DNA of 64,000 nucleotides, from assembly GCA_934320895.1 (NCBI GenBank), contig CAKRFY010000005.1:1-64000 (forward strand), written 5' to 3'. The position numbers and the translations under genes were made by a program. The number at the start of each line of letters is the position of its first letter. Position 1 is the first letter of the stretch. Positions 46,032-54,758 of the stretch are shown piece after piece. Source of the DNA: an uncultured Lachnospiraceae bacterium. Lineage in GTDB: Bacteria > Bacillota > Clostridia > Lachnospirales > Lachnospiraceae. The notes under the pieces are model-generated. The model did no database searches. It saw nothing but the letters and a program-made list of their open reading frames with translations, and had not been told where the DNA came from.

Positions 46032-46850
46032 ATGATGAGATCACTTTGGACTGCTGCATCGGGCATGAAAGCTCAGCAGACAAGTCTTGACACAATATCA
46101 AATAACTTATCAAATATAAATACTACTGGTTATAAAAAGGAGACGGCAGAGTTTCGTTCTCTTTTATATCAGAACATTCAGAAAGAAACTACTGATACAA
46201 ATGGTCAGCAAAAACCAATAGGAGCGCAGGTTGGTCTTGGTGTAAAGGTTGCCGCTATAGGTACATCTTTCAAGCAGGGCAATATGTTACATACTGAAGG
46301 TCAGTTTGACTTTGCAATCGAGGGTGATGGTTTTTTCATGATCGAGCAGCCTGATGGTAGTGTTTCATACACAAGAAACGGTAATTTTCAGCTTGCAGTA
46401 AACTCATCAGGAGGGCTTTCACTTTGTACATCAGATGGAAATGCTGTACTTGATTCTACGGGAAATCCGATTACTTTTGATTCAACCATAAAAACAAATA
46501 ACCTTGTATTTGACAATTATGGAAACATTAAATATACAGATACAGCCGGAAATGCACAAAGTCTTGGTATTTCTATTGGAATAGCACAGTATAACAATCC
46601 GGCAGGACTTGAAAAAATAGGAGACAGTTATTTTAAGGAATCGGCGGCTTCAGGAACTCCAAGAATAGAAGGTCAGGATGCAAATCTTAAGAGAAGTATC
46701 GTGAAGAATGGTTATCTTGAGGGTTCAAGTGTACAGGCTGTTGATGAGATGGTAGATATGATCGTTACACAGCGTGCTTATGAGATGAACTCAAAAGCAA
46801 TCACAGCATCAGATGAGATGCTTCAGCAGGCAAACAACTTGAGATCATAG
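46032..46850 (+). CDS. flgG: Flagellar distal rod protein FlgG (FlhP type)
   Basis: The 272-residue protein has MMRSLWTAASGMKAQQTSLD and NNLSNINTTGYKKE at the N terminus and AVDEMVDMIVTQRAYEMNSK at the C terminus, diagnostic of FlgG. It builds the distal rod that connects basal body to hook. It is 69 bases after flgF and 14 bases before the rod-binding protein gene, in one unit. The ATG follows GGAAATGGAGAGTC. Confidence 0.95.
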   Translation: MMRSLWTAASGMKAQQTSLDTISNNLSNINTTGYKKETAEFRSLLYQNIQKETTDTNGQQKPIGAQVGLGVKVAAIGTSFKQGNMLHTEGQFDFAIEGDGFFMIEQPDGSVSYTRNGNFQLAVNSSGGLSLCTSDGNAVLDSTGNPITFDSTIKTNNLVFDNYGNIKYTDTAGNAQSLGISIGIAQYNNPAGLEKIGDSYFKESAASGTPRIEGQDANLKRSIVKNGYLEGSSVQAVDEMVDMIVTQRAYEMNSKAITASDEMLQQANNLRS

Positions 46851-46864
46851 TCAGGAGGTAGGAC

Positions 46865-47206
46865 ATGAGTTCAGTTTTAGATATTTCATCAATGTATAAT
46901 TCATATTCATCAAAACTTAGTTCTGCATCTGCAGATTCTTTGGAGAATACACTTAAAAGGACAAATTCTTCATCGGATGATGAAAAACTGATGGATGTGT
47001 GTAAAGATTTTGAATCGTATTTTGTGCAGAAGATTATCGAGGAGTCTAAAAAAACTCTTGATAATGAGGATGAACAGGGTGAGTATATGCAGTATTTTTC
47101 CGACACGTTAAATCAGGAGTATGCAGATATTATTACTGAGAATGGCGGAACAGGTCTTGCACAGCAGTTATATGATTCATTAAAGGGTACATACAATATA
47201 AAATAA
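46865..47206 (+). CDS. FlgJ-type rod-binding protein
   Basis: The 113-residue protein corresponds to the N-terminal rod-binding domain of FlgJ (KLMDVCKDFESYFVQKIIEESKKTL; YMQYFSDTLNQEYADIITENGGTGLAQQLYDSLK). The muramidase half of proteobacterial FlgJ is absent, as usual in Firmicutes. It likely caps or scaffolds rod assembly. AGGAGG lies directly before the ATG. Two small hairpins follow (GATTCG/CGAATC at 47215-47230 and another near 47238-47266). Confidence 0.9.
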   Translation: MSSVLDISSMYNSYSSKLSSASADSLENTLKRTNSSSDDEKLMDVCKDFESYFVQKIIEESKKTLDNEDEQGEYMQYFSDTLNQEYADIITENGGTGLAQQLYDSLKGTYNIK

Positions 47207-47296
47207 AACATGGGGATTCGTGTGCGAATCTAAAAATGAGCCGCTTCACTTTTTGTGTGGTGGCTTTAATTATTTTTGAAATGAGGAATATCATAC

Positions 47297-49531
47297 ATGA
47301 AACAGGTAGAGGGATATGTAGAGAGAATTACATATAGAAATGAAGAAAACGGTTATAGTGTTATTTATCTTTCAAATCCGGAACCAAAAGCTGATGAGGT
47401 ATGCTGTGTCGGATATTTTTCTTTTGTATCGGAAGGGGAATACCTTGTCATAAATGGCAGAGAAACGGTACATAAAAGCTATGGACCACAGATTCAGGTT
47501 GAAAGTTACGAGACAAAAAGACCGGAAAGCTCTATTGCGGTTGAAAAATATCTTGGATCGGGTGCGATAAAAGGGGTAGGTGCAGCACTTGCGGCAAGAA
47601 TTGTCAGAAGGTTTGGAGAAAAGACATTTGACATTATTGAAAAAGAACCTGAGAGACTTGCAGAGATAAAAGGCATAAGTATGAAAATGGCTGCAAGTAT
47701 TGCAGAGCAGTTTAATGATAAAAGACAGATGCGGCAGTCTGTTATTTTTCTTCAGGAATATGGTATATCTGTTAATATGGCGGTAAAGATATACAAGCAA
47801 TATGGGGAAAAAGTTTATGAAGTTATGAAGGAAAATCCGTATAAACTGGCAGAAGATATAACGGGAATCGGTTTTAAGATAGCAGATTCAATAGCTTTAA
47901 AAGCAGGTTTTTATCAGGATAGCGAGTACAGGATAAAGGCAGGAATACTGTATGTGTTACAGCAGTCGGGTTCAAACGGACATTGTTATCTTCCAGAAAA
48001 AGAACTGATTGAGCAAACTGCATATCTTCTTGGGATAGAGAAAGAAGATGTTGAAAGAGAGCTTGATGATCTGACATTAAATAAGGAGCTTGTCATAGAT
48101 GAATGTGACGGGGAGAGGAGACTCTATCAGAGTAATCTTTATTATATGGAAATGAATTGTGGCAGGATGCTTCATGACCTTAACATCTCATATAAGATAA
48201 AGCCTGCCGTGCTTGAAAAGAAAATAGCTTCGATAGAGAAAAAAGACAGGATAGAACTTGATAAGATGCAGAAGGATGCTGTTTTTCAGGCAGTAAAAAA
48301 TGGTATTATGATCATTACCGGTGGGCCTGGAACGGGTAAGACGACAACAATAAACACCATTATACAGATTATGGAGAGTGAGGGCTTTGACATACTGCTT
48401 GCTGCACCTACGGGCAGAGCTGCAAAGAGAATGTCAGAAACATCGGGAATGGAAGCACAGACTATACACAGATTGCTTGAGATAGATGGAGGTTCATTAG
48501 ATGATGATAAGGGTGGCATGCATTTTCAGAGAAATGAAAATAAACCTCTTGAAGCAGATGTGATAATAGTAGATGAGTTTTCAATGGTTGACATATATAT
48601 GTTAAATGCACTTTTAAAAGCTATTATTCCGGGGACGAGGCTTATAATGGTTGGTGATGTTAATCAGCTTCCGTCGGTAGGGCCTGGAAATGTGCTTAAA
48701 GATATGATAAAGTCTGAGTTTTGCAATGTTGTAAAGTTAAACCGTATATTCAGACAGGCAGCAGAGAGCCAGATTGTAACAAACGCGCACAAGATAAATG
48801 CGGGTGAACAGATAAAACTTGATAACAAAAATATGGATTTTTTCCATCTTGAGAGAAATAATAGTCAGGATGTTATAAATGTAACGATTCAGCTTATAAT
48901 GAAAAATCTTCCACCATATGTAGATGCTACAAGTTATGATATTCAGGTGCTTACACCTATGAGAAAGGGTGAGCTTGGTGTGGAAAATTTAAATAAAGTA
49001 CTGCAGGCATATATGAATCCGAAAATGCATGGCAAAAGTGAGCATGAGTTTCATGGAGTTATTTTCAGGGAAAATGACAAAGTTATGCAGATAAAAAATA
49101 ATTATCAGATAAAATGGCAGAAAAAAAACAGATTTGATGATGTTATCGACGAGGGAACCGGGGTGTTTAATGGTGATACCGGTATAATAAAACAGATAGT
49201 TGAATCAGCAGAGGTTGTTTATGTTGAGTACGAGGAAGGCAAGATTGTTGAATATAATTTCAGTGATATGGATGAGATGGAGCTGGCCTATGCGATAACT
49301 ATCCACAAATCTCAGGGTAGTGAATATCCGGCAGTAATCCTTCCTATTATATCAGGGCCAAAAATGCTTTTAAACAGAAATCTGTTATATACGGCAGTAA
49401 CGAGGGCAAAAAAGTGTGTAACTATTGTTGGAAGTGCTGACACGGTAAGGAAAATGATAAAAAATGTTAATGAACAGAAGAGATATTCAACACTTTGCAG
49501 ACGCATTATAGAAATGGGGGAATACAAATAG
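47297..49531 (+). CDS. recD2: RecD2-type DNA helicase (YrrC)
   Basis: RecD2 is a 5'-3' superfamily 1B helicase found in bacteria without RecBC; it affects recombination and mismatch repair. The 744-residue protein has an N-terminal OB-like region, helix-hairpin-helix repeats (about 95-205), Walker A TGGPGTGKTTTIN, Walker B IIVDEFSMVD, GDVNQLPSVGPG and the C-terminal AYAITIHKSQGSEYPAV and YTAVTRAKK. It sits between flagellar and comF/chemotaxis genes, with which it shares direction. Confidence 0.95.
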   Translation: MKQVEGYVERITYRNEENGYSVIYLSNPEPKADEVCCVGYFSFVSEGEYLVINGRETVHKSYGPQIQVESYETKRPESSIAVEKYLGSGAIKGVGAALAARIVRRFGEKTFDIIEKEPERLAEIKGISMKMAASIAEQFNDKRQMRQSVIFLQEYGISVNMAVKIYKQYGEKVYEVMKENPYKLAEDITGIGFKIADSIALKAGFYQDSEYRIKAGILYVLQQSGSNGHCYLPEKELIEQTAYLLGIEKEDVERELDDLTLNKELVIDECDGERRLYQSNLYYMEMNCGRMLHDLNISYKIKPAVLEKKIASIEKKDRIELDKMQKDAVFQAVKNGIMIITGGPGTGKTTTINTIIQIMESEGFDILLAAPTGRAAKRMSETSGMEAQTIHRLLEIDGGSLDDDKGGMHFQRNENKPLEADVIIVDEFSMVDIYMLNALLKAIIPGTRLIMVGDVNQLPSVGPGNVLKDMIKSEFCNVVKLNRIFRQAAESQIVTNAHKINAGEQIKLDNKNMDFFHLERNNSQDVINVTIQLIMKNLPPYVDATSYDIQVLTPMRKGELGVENLNKVLQAYMNPKMHGKSEHEFHGVIFRENDKVMQIKNNYQIKWQKKNRFDDVIDEGTGVFNGDTGIIKQIVESAEVVYVEYEEGKIVEYNFSDMDEMELAYAITIHKSQGSEYPAVILPIISGPKMLLNRNLLYTAVTRAKKCVTIVGSADTVRKMIKNVNEQKRYSTLCRRIIEMGEYK

Positions 49532-50289
49532 AAATTAAAAAGATAGCGAAAAGTCTTATAGAGGGGATAGGAGATATACTTTATCCGCACCGATGTCCTG
49601 TTTGCGATGATGTGCTGCCAGTTGGCAGTGATTGTACATTGTGTATAAAATGTAAGGGGAAGGTTGAAAAAGTGACGGATCCGTATTGCCTGAAATGTGG
49701 AAAAAAGATCTGTGATGATAGCAGGCAGTATTGTACAGATTGTCAAAAAAAAGAGCATATTTATACACAGGGCAGAGCAGCATTTGTATATGACAGACAT
49801 ATGAAAAAATCAATTGCAGCATTTAAATATGGCGGTAGAAGAGAATATGGGAAGTATTATTCTGGAGAGATTGTAAAAAAATATGGAGAATGGATAGATA
49901 GCATAGGTGCGCAGTGTCTTATACCAGTACCGATACATCGTGAGCGATATAGAAAAAGAGGTTACAATCAGGCAAAGGTGATAGCGGATGAAATAGGCAA
50001 TATGACAAAACTTCCAGTTATAGATGACTATATTGAGAGAGGAAAAAATACGGAAGCTTTAAAAAATCTTAACGAGGCACAGAGAAAATTGTGTTTAAAA
50101 GATGCATTTTTTATTTCGGAAGCTTCCAAATTGTTGTATCACGATTTAAGGTGTGTTATACTTGTAGATGATATATACACTACGGGGAGTACCATAGATG
50201 AGTGTGCCCGTGTTTTGAAGAAAACAGGTGTGAAAAAAATTTATTTTCTATGTATATGCATAGGAAAAGATGACCAAGGAGGGGAATAG
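49528..50289 (+). CDS. comFC: ComF-family phosphoribosyltransferase-like protein, atypical start
   Basis: ComFC-type proteins combine an N-terminal zinc ribbon (CPVCDDVLP...CTLCIKC; CLKCGKKICDDSRQYCTDC) with a phosphoribosyltransferase core (CVILVDDIYTTGSTIDECA) and help DNA uptake or processing. No ATG, GTG or TTG lies between the SD-like GGGGG (49516-49520) and the first zinc cysteines. Family members begin about where ATA 49528 or ATT 49534 lies; the only upstream standard start is TTG 49495 inside recD2. Initiation at ATA or ATT coupled to the recD2 stop (49529-49531), or at the TTG, is possible. I give 49528 as the likely start. Confidence 0.85.
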   Translation: MEIKKIAKSLIEGIGDILYPHRCPVCDDVLPVGSDCTLCIKCKGKVEKVTDPYCLKCGKKICDDSRQYCTDCQKKEHIYTQGRAAFVYDRHMKKSIAAFKYGGRREYGKYYSGEIVKKYGEWIDSIGAQCLIPVPIHRERYRKRGYNQAKVIADEIGNMTKLPVIDDYIERGKNTEALKNLNEAQRKLCLKDAFFISEASKLLYHDLRCVILVDDIYTTGSTIDECARVLKKTGVKKIYFLCICIGKDDQGGE

Positions 50290-50291
50290 AT

Positions 50292-50699
50292 ATGGACGTA
50301 CGAAATTGCAAAAGTTGTGGAAATTTATTTCAATATGTGGGAAAGCCTATATGTCCTGCATGCGCTAAAAAACTTGAAGATAAATTCTTTGAAGTCAGGA
50401 ATTACATATATGAAAACCCAACTGCTAATATGGGTACGGTTGCAGAAGAAATGGATGTACCGATTCAGCAGATAAAGAAATGGGTCAGGGAGGAGAGGCT
50501 TGCATTTTCAAAAGATTCAGGGATAACTATTTCATGTGAGAAATGTGGAAAGCCTATTTTGACCGGTAGATTCTGTAAAGAATGTAAAAACAGTATGCGT
50601 AATGATCTGTTTAATGTGTACGGAACGGAGAATCGCGCTAAAAGTCAAAAACAGGATACTGCTGATTCAAATGGCAGGATGCGTTTCCTTAAGAATTAG
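50292..50699 (+). CDS. YvyF-like flagellar operon protein (TIGR03826)
   Basis: The 135-residue protein has a zinc ribbon at the N terminus (CKSCGNLFQYVGKPICPAC), a helix-turn-helix-like middle (MGTVAEEMDVPIQQIKKWVREERL) and a second CEKCGKPILTGRFCKEC. This matches the YvyF family found with comF and flgM in Firmicutes flagellar operons; YvyF is thought to aid late flagellar gene control. It starts 3 bases after comF, so they are one unit. No flgM follows here. Confidence 0.85.
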   Translation: MDVRNCKSCGNLFQYVGKPICPACAKKLEDKFFEVRNYIYENPTANMGTVAEEMDVPIQQIKKWVREERLAFSKDSGITISCEKCGKPILTGRFCKECKNSMRNDLFNVYGTENRAKSQKQDTADSNGRMRFLKN

Positions 50700-50727
50700 T
50701 TTACTGACTGATGAAAGGGGGATTGCA

Positions 50728-51183
50728 TTGACTGATGTGAAGGTAGAAGAAATTTTTAATGATGCTTTTATAAATGTTTCAAAAAAGATTATTCATTTGG
50801 AACTGCATAGAAAAGCGATTGAAAAGATGGATGTTAAATATTTGGAGATGGTGCATACAAGGGGAAGCTTTACATCAACTATAATATGCGGTTTTTCACC
50901 GGCAATGTTTGAGACGATCATAAAAAACATGAATGGTGGAAAGATGCCTTCAGAAGATGAAAAGATATTGTATATAAATGAGTATGTAAACATCGTATGT
51001 GGCAGGGCATTGTCTGAAATAAATAATCAGATGGGGGTTTCATCGAGACTTACTGTGCCTACATTATGTTTAGAGGCTGATGGTATAAATGTTGAGCCGG
51101 GAAAAACAGGAAATGAGATTTTATATTACGAAACAGAGTTTGGACAAATAGAGATTGCAATCCATTATACTGTCGCAGAGTAA
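50728..51183 (+). CDS. cheX: CheX-like chemotaxis phosphatase
   Basis: CheX removes phosphate from CheY-P. The 151-residue protein has the CheC/CheX fold and the active-site pair Glu-x-x-Asn in NEYVNIVCGRALSEINN near residue 90. It starts at TTG 50728 behind AAAGGGGGA, giving MTDVKVEEIF; a longer frame from 50602 overlaps the YvyF-like gene and lacks support. A CheY-type regulator follows 25 bases later, the natural substrate pair. Confidence 0.82.
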   Translation: MTDVKVEEIFNDAFINVSKKIIHLELHRKAIEKMDVKYLEMVHTRGSFTSTIICGFSPAMFETIIKNMNGGKMPSEDEKILYINEYVNIVCGRALSEINNQMGVSSRLTVPTLCLEADGINVEPGKTGNEILYYETEFGQIEIAIHYTVAE

Positions 51184-51208
51184 AATATTTGTCAAAGGAG
51201 GACATAAA

Positions 51209-51592
51209 ATGGATAAAACAACTATAATTGTAGTAGATGATTCACCATTTGCTTCAAAACAGATAAAAGACCTTGTTGAGGAAAATGGATATGAAGTGAT
51301 TGGTTATGCTAAGAGTGGCGAAGATGGAATAAAGATGTATGAGGAACTTCATCCTGATATCGTTATTCTTGATATTATCATGCCGGGCATTGATGGAATA
51401 GAGACAGCAGAGATTTTGGAGAAGAGTGATCCGAATGTAACGATACTTATGCTTAGTTCATTATGTGATGCTGGAACATTGGAAGAGGTAAGGGCTATAG
51501 GTGTTAAATATCTTATACCTAAACCTTGGGAAAACGATGTTTTGCTTGCGACACTTGAGCTTTTGAAGAAGCAGAGAGAAGAGAAAAATTAA
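51209..51592 (+). CDS. cheY: CheY-type response regulator (receiver domain only)
   Basis: The 127-residue protein is a stand-alone receiver domain with acidic pair Asp10-Asp11, phospho-acceptor Asp55 in ILDIIMPGIDG, Ser in LMLSSL and Lys in YLIPKPW. It is likely to act on the flagellar switch or another chemotaxis target, with CheX upstream as its phosphatase. The ATG at 51209 follows AAAGGAGGAC; an in-frame upstream TTG/ATG is not needed. No histidine kinase is adjacent. Confidence 0.9.
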   Translation: MDKTTIIVVDDSPFASKQIKDLVEENGYEVIGYAKSGEDGIKMYEELHPDIVILDIIMPGIDGIETAEILEKSDPNVTILMLSSLCDAGTLEEVRAIGVKYLIPKPWENDVLLATLELLKKQREEKN

Positions 51593-51681
51593 AAAATGAC
51601 AAATGGTTTTTAAAACTATTTTATCTGGAAAATAAAAACTTTGAATATCAAAATAAATGCCGCGCAAATGGTATTAAAAAC

Positions 51682-51732
51682 AAAAGAGTTGTATTTTTTG
51701 TTGATGTTTCACAAAAACGCAACTCTTTTATT
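51682..51732 (+). terminator. Terminator after cheY
   Basis: AAAAGAGTTG (51682-51691) pairs with CAACTCTTTT (51720-51729) around a loop that itself contains TTTTTTG and CAAAAA complements. It separates the chemotaxis genes from the fatty-acid operon. Confidence 0.85.
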
Positions 51733-51803
51733 GTGAAAAAACACAATAAAAGTATGGTTGACGAAGTGGTAGATTTTAGAATATACTTTTAATTGTTTGA
51801 TAA

Positions 51804-51820
51804 AGTTTGATATACAAACT
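51804..51820 (+). promoter_or_regulatory. FabT-type operator upstream of the fatty-acid operon
   Basis: AGTTTGATATACAAACT has perfect 6-bp arms, AGTTTG and CAAACT, and resembles the TTTGA-centred FabT box of streptococci. A second half site, GTTTGATAAAG, lies just upstream (51795-51805). It sits 55 bases before the MarR-family gene, so it likely mediates autoregulation and control of the fab/acc genes. Confidence 0.65.
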
Positions 51821-51874
51821 ATTTTGCTGAAGATAAGAGTAAAATAGTACTGTGCATTGGTAAAGGGAAAACAA

Positions 51875-52333
51875 ATGAATAATGTTTTAGGATCGATCAG
51901 TACTAATCTGATAAAATTATTTGAAAAGATTATGGAAGCTGAAGCATGTACTATAAGAAATGAGTACGGCGATAAAATTTCCATGACGGAAGTTCATACT
52001 ATTGCCGCGATAGGAATCGCTGAGTTAAAGAGCATGAGTGAACTTGCTGCACAGTTAAATATTACTGTCGGAACATTGACAGTTGGGATAAATAATCTTG
52101 TAAAAAAAGGATTTGTAGAGCGTTATAAGACTGAGCGTGACAGAAGGGTTGTTAAGATTGCGCTGACAAAAGAAGGTAAAAAAATATATTTATTACACGA
52201 ACAATTTCATAAGGATGTTGTATTTGCATTGATAAAGGGACTTAATGAGAGCGAGATGGATGTTGTTGAAAAGGCTCTGAGCAATCTGGACAGCTTCGTG
52301 GAAAAACGTTTTGAGAATGGAGAAAAAAAATGA
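51875..52333 (+). CDS. fabT: MarR-family repressor, FabT-like
   Basis: The 152-residue protein is a MarR winged-helix regulator (SMSELAAQLNITVGTLTVGINNLVKKGFVER; wing ERDRRVVKIALTKEGKK). Its place as first gene of the fab operon, overlapping fabH by 4 bases, is that of FabT, which represses fatty-acid synthesis with long-chain acyl-ACP as co-repressor. The ATG at 51875 follows AAAGGGAAAAC. No fapR is present. The FabT assignment rests on context plus the TTTGA-type operator. Confidence 0.85.
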   Translation: MNNVLGSISTNLIKLFEKIMEAEACTIRNEYGDKISMTEVHTIAAIGIAELKSMSELAAQLNITVGTLTVGINNLVKKGFVERYKTERDRRVVKIALTKEGKKIYLLHEQFHKDVVFALIKGLNESEMDVVEKALSNLDSFVEKRFENGEKK

Positions 52334-53307
52334 TAACAACCAGAATTATTTCAACAGGTGCAGATGTGCCTGAGCAGGTCATAACAAATGATGATCTGTC
52401 AAAAATAGTTGATACGAGTGATGAGTGGATCACCCAAAGAACAGGCATAAAGAGAAGACATATATCAGCAGGGGAAAACACATCACATTTTGCGATAAAC
52501 ACTGCAAGACAGGTACTTGAGAGAGCACAGGTTTCGGCTGAGGATGTTGATCTTATTATAGTTGCAAGTGTTACGGCAGATTATGGAACACCATCGCTTG
52601 CATGCATGGTTCAAAAAGAGATCGGTGCCGTAAATGCAGTGGCGTTTGACGTCAATGCCGCATGCAGTGGTTTTATGTTCGCACTCAGCATAGCTGATAA
52701 ATACATAAAAACAGGCATGTATGATAATGCAATCGTTATAGGAGCCGAGACATTATCAAAGATTGTTGACTGGAAAGACAGGTCAACATGTGTATTATTT
52801 GGAGATGGTTCTGGTGGTGCATATGTAGAAAAGTCAGAGGATGAGGGAATATTAAAGGAAGAACTTGGAGCAAAAGGAGAACTTTGGAATATTCTCACAC
52901 AGGGTTATGTTGGATGTTCAAATGCATTTAATGATATTGAGCATGAAAAGGACAACCTCTGGTATGTGAATATGGATGGAAGGGCAGTATTTAAATTTGC
53001 GACAAAGGCTGTTACAAAAAGTATAGAAAGAGTTATCGAGGCAGCCGGAATAAAACCAGAAGAAATAAAATATGTTGTGCCACATCAGGCAAATGCAAGG
53101 ATTGTTGATATAATTTCAAGAAAACTTGGAATAAGCAATGATAAATGCTATATGAATATGGCTGAATACGGAAATACTTCATCTGCAAGTATTCCGATCG
53201 TATTAAATGAAATGAATGAAAAGGGACTTATTGAGAGAGGTGATAAACTTCTTCTTACAGGTTTCGGTGGTGGAATGACATGGGGAACCATGCTCATTTC
53301 ATGGTAG
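52330..53307 (+). CDS. fabH: Beta-ketoacyl-ACP synthase III
   Basis: FabH starts fatty-acid synthesis by condensing acetyl-CoA or branched acyl-CoA with malonyl-ACP. The 325-residue protein has the Cys-His-Asn triad: Cys112 in AACSGFMFAL, His in VPHQANARI and Asn in EYGNTSSAS, and the usual end GFGGGMTWG. It overlaps the regulator gene by 4 bases. Confidence 0.97.
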   Translation: MITTRIISTGADVPEQVITNDDLSKIVDTSDEWITQRTGIKRRHISAGENTSHFAINTARQVLERAQVSAEDVDLIIVASVTADYGTPSLACMVQKEIGAVNAVAFDVNAACSGFMFALSIADKYIKTGMYDNAIVIGAETLSKIVDWKDRSTCVLFGDGSGGAYVEKSEDEGILKEELGAKGELWNILTQGYVGCSNAFNDIEHEKDNLWYVNMDGRAVFKFATKAVTKSIERVIEAAGIKPEEIKYVVPHQANARIVDIISRKLGISNDKCYMNMAEYGNTSSASIPIVLNEMNEKGLIERGDKLLLTGFGGGMTWGTMLISW

Positions 53308-53436
53308 ATGGTTATTAGAAAATTTTATTACGGCTGTTTATGGTGGCGGAGATTAAAGGTTTACTATAGATTGGTCTGATAAAATCTTCATAACAAAAAA
53401 TATATATATTTTAATCTATTTTTAGGAGGAAAAACC

Positions 53437-53661
53437 ATGGTATTTGAGAAAATCAGAGAAATTATTGCTGAGCAGACAGGTAAGGATGTTGATGAGATTA
53501 CATTGGAGACAAATGTAAAAGAGGATCTTGATGCAGATTCTTTAGACTTATTCCAGATTATCAATGACATTGAAGATGAGTTTGATGTATCAGTTGAGGA
53601 TCCTGAGTCAATAGTTACAGTTCAGGATGCAGTTGATTTTGTAGAAAGTCACAAGAACTAA
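53437..53661 (+). CDS. acpP: Acyl carrier protein
   Basis: The 74-residue acidic protein carries growing acyl chains on a phosphopantetheine attached to Ser35 in LDADSLDLF. It has a strong AGGAGG site. A 130-bp gap with a weak inverted repeat (AGCAGG at 53674-53679 with CCTGCT) separates it from fabD, at the place where many clostridial operons carry fabK. Confidence 0.96.
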   Translation: MVFEKIREIIAEQTGKDVDEITLETNVKEDLDADSLDLFQIINDIEDEFDVSVEDPESIVTVQDAVDFVESHKN

Positions 53662-53804
53662 CATTAGTAAAAACAGCAGGGTGGTGGCGCTGGAGGTTGA
53701 TATTTTTATCCGCCTGCTAGCGCTATCTCTTTACCTTTTATAAATTATAAAGATATATTTGTAGTGTATTTTGATATCAGAACCTGAAAATGGAGGAAAT
53801 ATTT

Positions 53805-54740
53805 ATGAAAACAGTATTTATGTTTAGCGGACAGGGTGCGCAGTATGCAGGCATGGGAAAAGATCTTTATGAAAACTATGCCGTTGCCAGGGAAGTTTTT
53901 GAAAGAGCAGATGAGGTTTTGGGATATTCAATAAAAGATATATGCTTTTCTGATGAGGAAAAACTCGGACTTACCGAGTTTACACAGCCAGCTATTCTGA
54001 CAATGAGTATTGCGGCTATGAAGGTTATGCAGGAAAATGGAATAAATGCTGATATGACAGCAGGACTTAGTCTTGGTGAGTATTCAGCACTTGTTGCAAG
54101 TGGCGCATTGAAGTTTGAGGAAGCGGTAGCACTTGTACAGAAAAGAGGAAAATTCATGGCAGAGGCCGTTCCGAATGGAAAAGGTGGAATGTTTGCCATT
54201 ATAGGCCTTGATACTAAGCTTGTGGAAGCATCTTGCGAAGAGGCCGTTAAAGAGGTTGGAGGGGTCTGCGTCCCAGCAAATTATAATGCACCGGGACAGA
54301 TAGTGATCGGCGGTGATGCAGCTACAGTAGAAAAGGCAGCACAGATAGCTAAGGAAAATGGAGCAAAGATGGCAGTTAAGCTTAAAGTAAGCGGCCCGTT
54401 CCATACAAGTCTTTTACAGCCGGCAGCAGATAAGCTTTTGCCTGAACTTGAAAAGTTAAATATAGGAAAGATGGAAATTCCTGTATATACAAATGTAACT
54501 GCTGAGATACTTAAGAGTGAAAATGATATAGTTCCTACACTTGCAAAACAGGTTGTATCACCTGTTCGTTGGGAACACATAATAAGAAATATGTATGATG
54601 CGGGAGCAGATACATTTATTGAACTTGGACCTGGAAAGACTCTTTGTGGATTTGTAAAGAGAACTGTTAAGGGTATTGTTAATGTGAATGTTGAGGATAC
54701 AGCATCACTTGAGAAAGCGTTGGAAAAAATCAGAAAATAG
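53805..54740 (+). CDS. fabD: Malonyl-CoA:ACP transacylase
   Basis: FabD loads malonyl groups onto ACP. The 311-residue protein shows FSGQGAQYAGMGKDLY, the nucleophile motif GLSLGEYSAL, and the His in GPFHTSLLQPA. The ATG at 53805 follows GGAGGAAATATTT; an upstream in-frame ATG overlaps that site. Confidence 0.96.
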   Translation: MKTVFMFSGQGAQYAGMGKDLYENYAVAREVFERADEVLGYSIKDICFSDEEKLGLTEFTQPAILTMSIAAMKVMQENGINADMTAGLSLGEYSALVASGALKFEEAVALVQKRGKFMAEAVPNGKGGMFAIIGLDTKLVEASCEEAVKEVGGVCVPANYNAPGQIVIGGDAATVEKAAQIAKENGAKMAVKLKVSGPFHTSLLQPAADKLLPELEKLNIGKMEIPVYTNVTAEILKSENDIVPTLAKQVVSPVRWEHIIRNMYDAGADTFIELGPGKTLCGFVKRTVKGIVNVNVEDTASLEKALEKIRK

Positions 54741-54758
54741 ATAGAAATGAGGTTAAAT

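Noticed and set aside
50602..50727. Longer CheX start overlapping the YvyF-like gene
   Set aside because: The extension is the out-of-frame end of the upstream gene; TTG 50728 follows AAAGGGGGA and gives the expected N terminus.
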